DNA of 5,811 nt, from positions 1 to 5,811 of the forward strand of contig PKWO01000268.1 in NCBI GenBank assembly GCA_003132085.1, in the 5' to 3' direction. The position numbers and the translations under genes are program-made. Positions 5,447-5,811 of this stretch are shown in pieces. This DNA is from Oxalobacteraceae bacterium (GTDB taxonomy: Bacteria; Pseudomonadota; Gammaproteobacteria; Burkholderiales; Burkholderiaceae_D). Under the pieces are notes generated by a model, which was not told where the DNA came from, did not search any database, and saw only the letters and a program-made list of their open reading frames with translations. Position 1 is the first letter of the stretch. Each line of letters opens with the position of its first letter.

Positions 5447-5811
5447 TCATCCCGGCTGCGGCTCCCACAGATCGCCATTGGGTCCGGTGCGCGGAGCGAC
5501 CACACCGAAATGCGTATAGGCTGCCGGCGTCGCAATGCGGCCGCGCGGCGTCCGCTGCAAAAATCCTTGTTGAATCAAGTAGGGCTCCAATACGTCTTCT
5601 ATCGTATCGCGTTCTTCACCGATGGCCGCCGCCAAATTGTCGAGACCGACCGGGCCGCCGCCGAATTTGAACAGCACCGCTTCCAACAACTTGCGGTCCA
5701 TCACGTCGAAACCAACCGGGTCGACATCCAACATCACCAGCGCAGCATCTGCCATCGCTTTAGTGATTTCACCGGTGCCCTTGACCTCCGCATAGTCGCG
5801 TACCCGGCGCA
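5447..5811 (-). CDS. ruvB: Holliday junction branch migration helicase RuvB, C-terminal fragment (5' part beyond the right edge)
   Basis: RuvB is the AAA+ hexameric motor that, with RuvA, drives branch migration of Holliday junctions for resolution by RuvC. The visible part is the last 120 residues. It starts in RRVRDYAEVKG, the sensor-2 helix region of the small ATPase domain. It continues through VDPVGFDVMDRKLLEAVLFKFGGGPVGLDNLAAAIGEE (residues 29-67) and EDVLEPYLIQQGFLQRTPRGR (71-91), the C-terminal winged-helix DNA-binding domain. The match to E. coli RuvB is near-identical over the last two blocks. The tail after HFGV (about 17 residues, ending WEPQPG) is longer than in E. coli. Walker A and B motifs lie outside the window. 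The stop TGA is at 5447-5449, and yaiI follows 8 bases later. Confidence 0.97.
   Translation of the reverse strand, partial: RRVRDYAEVKGTGEITKAMADAALVMLDVDPVGFDVMDRKLLEAVLFKFGGGPVGLDNLAAAIGEERDTIEDVLEPYLIQQGFLQRTPRGRIATPAAYTHFGVVAPRTGPNGDLWEPQPG

Noticed and set aside
1..5811. CRISPR arrays, insertion sequences, tRNA genes, attachment sites
   Set aside because: No spaced repeat series, transposase-like protein, terminal inverted repeats or tRNA-like cloverleaf was seen on either strand.

Overview
The window reads as chromosomal housekeeping DNA from a betaproteobacterium, probably Burkholderiales and perhaps the Oxalobacteraceae (Herminiimonas/Herbaspirillum/Collimonas type). The grounds are the overall resemblance of the ThiC, ValS, RuvB and YaiI proteins, the GC-rich coding sequence, and a thiC gene under a TPP riboswitch. 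The genus is inference. I found no mobile element, CRISPR array, tRNA, rRNA, phage gene or defence island.

Layout. (1) Bases 1-186, minus strand: the first 62 codons of thiC, running off the left edge. (2) Bases 187-467: a control region holding the thiC leader on the minus strand (5' hairpin, TPP aptamer, Shine-Dalgarno-sequestering expression platform) and two divergent promoters, one for thiC and one for valS. (3) Bases 468-3290, plus strand: complete valS (valyl-tRNA synthetase, 940 aa). (4) Bases 3432-3875, plus strand: an exported DUF2147 protein with a strong ribosome binding site and a GC-rich hairpin in its leader. (5) Bases 3877-4701, minus strand: a 2-keto-4-pentenoate hydratase-like protein of the FAH superfamily, converging on the DUF2147 gene with one base between the stop codons. 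(6) Bases 4702-4985: an AT-richer intergenic region with an imperfect direct repeat of 21 bp period. (7) Bases 4986-5438, minus strand: a YaiI/UPF0178 (DUF188) protein. (8) Bases 5447-5811, minus strand: the C-terminal 120 residues of RuvB, 8 bases upstream of yaiI and probably co-transcribed with it.

How the parts work together. The genes do not form one pathway: thiamine pyrimidine synthesis, tRNA charging, an envelope protein, a possible catabolic hydratase and Holliday-junction processing are simply neighbours. The most informative feature is the thiC leader. The 3' end of the TPP aptamer and the thiC Shine-Dalgarno can each pair with the same nine-base element (219-227), which gives an explicit two-state translational switch readable from sequence. 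The other point worth checking is the hydratase, where one of the three expected metal-binding glutamates is a glycine. I see no convincing evidence of a new biological system.
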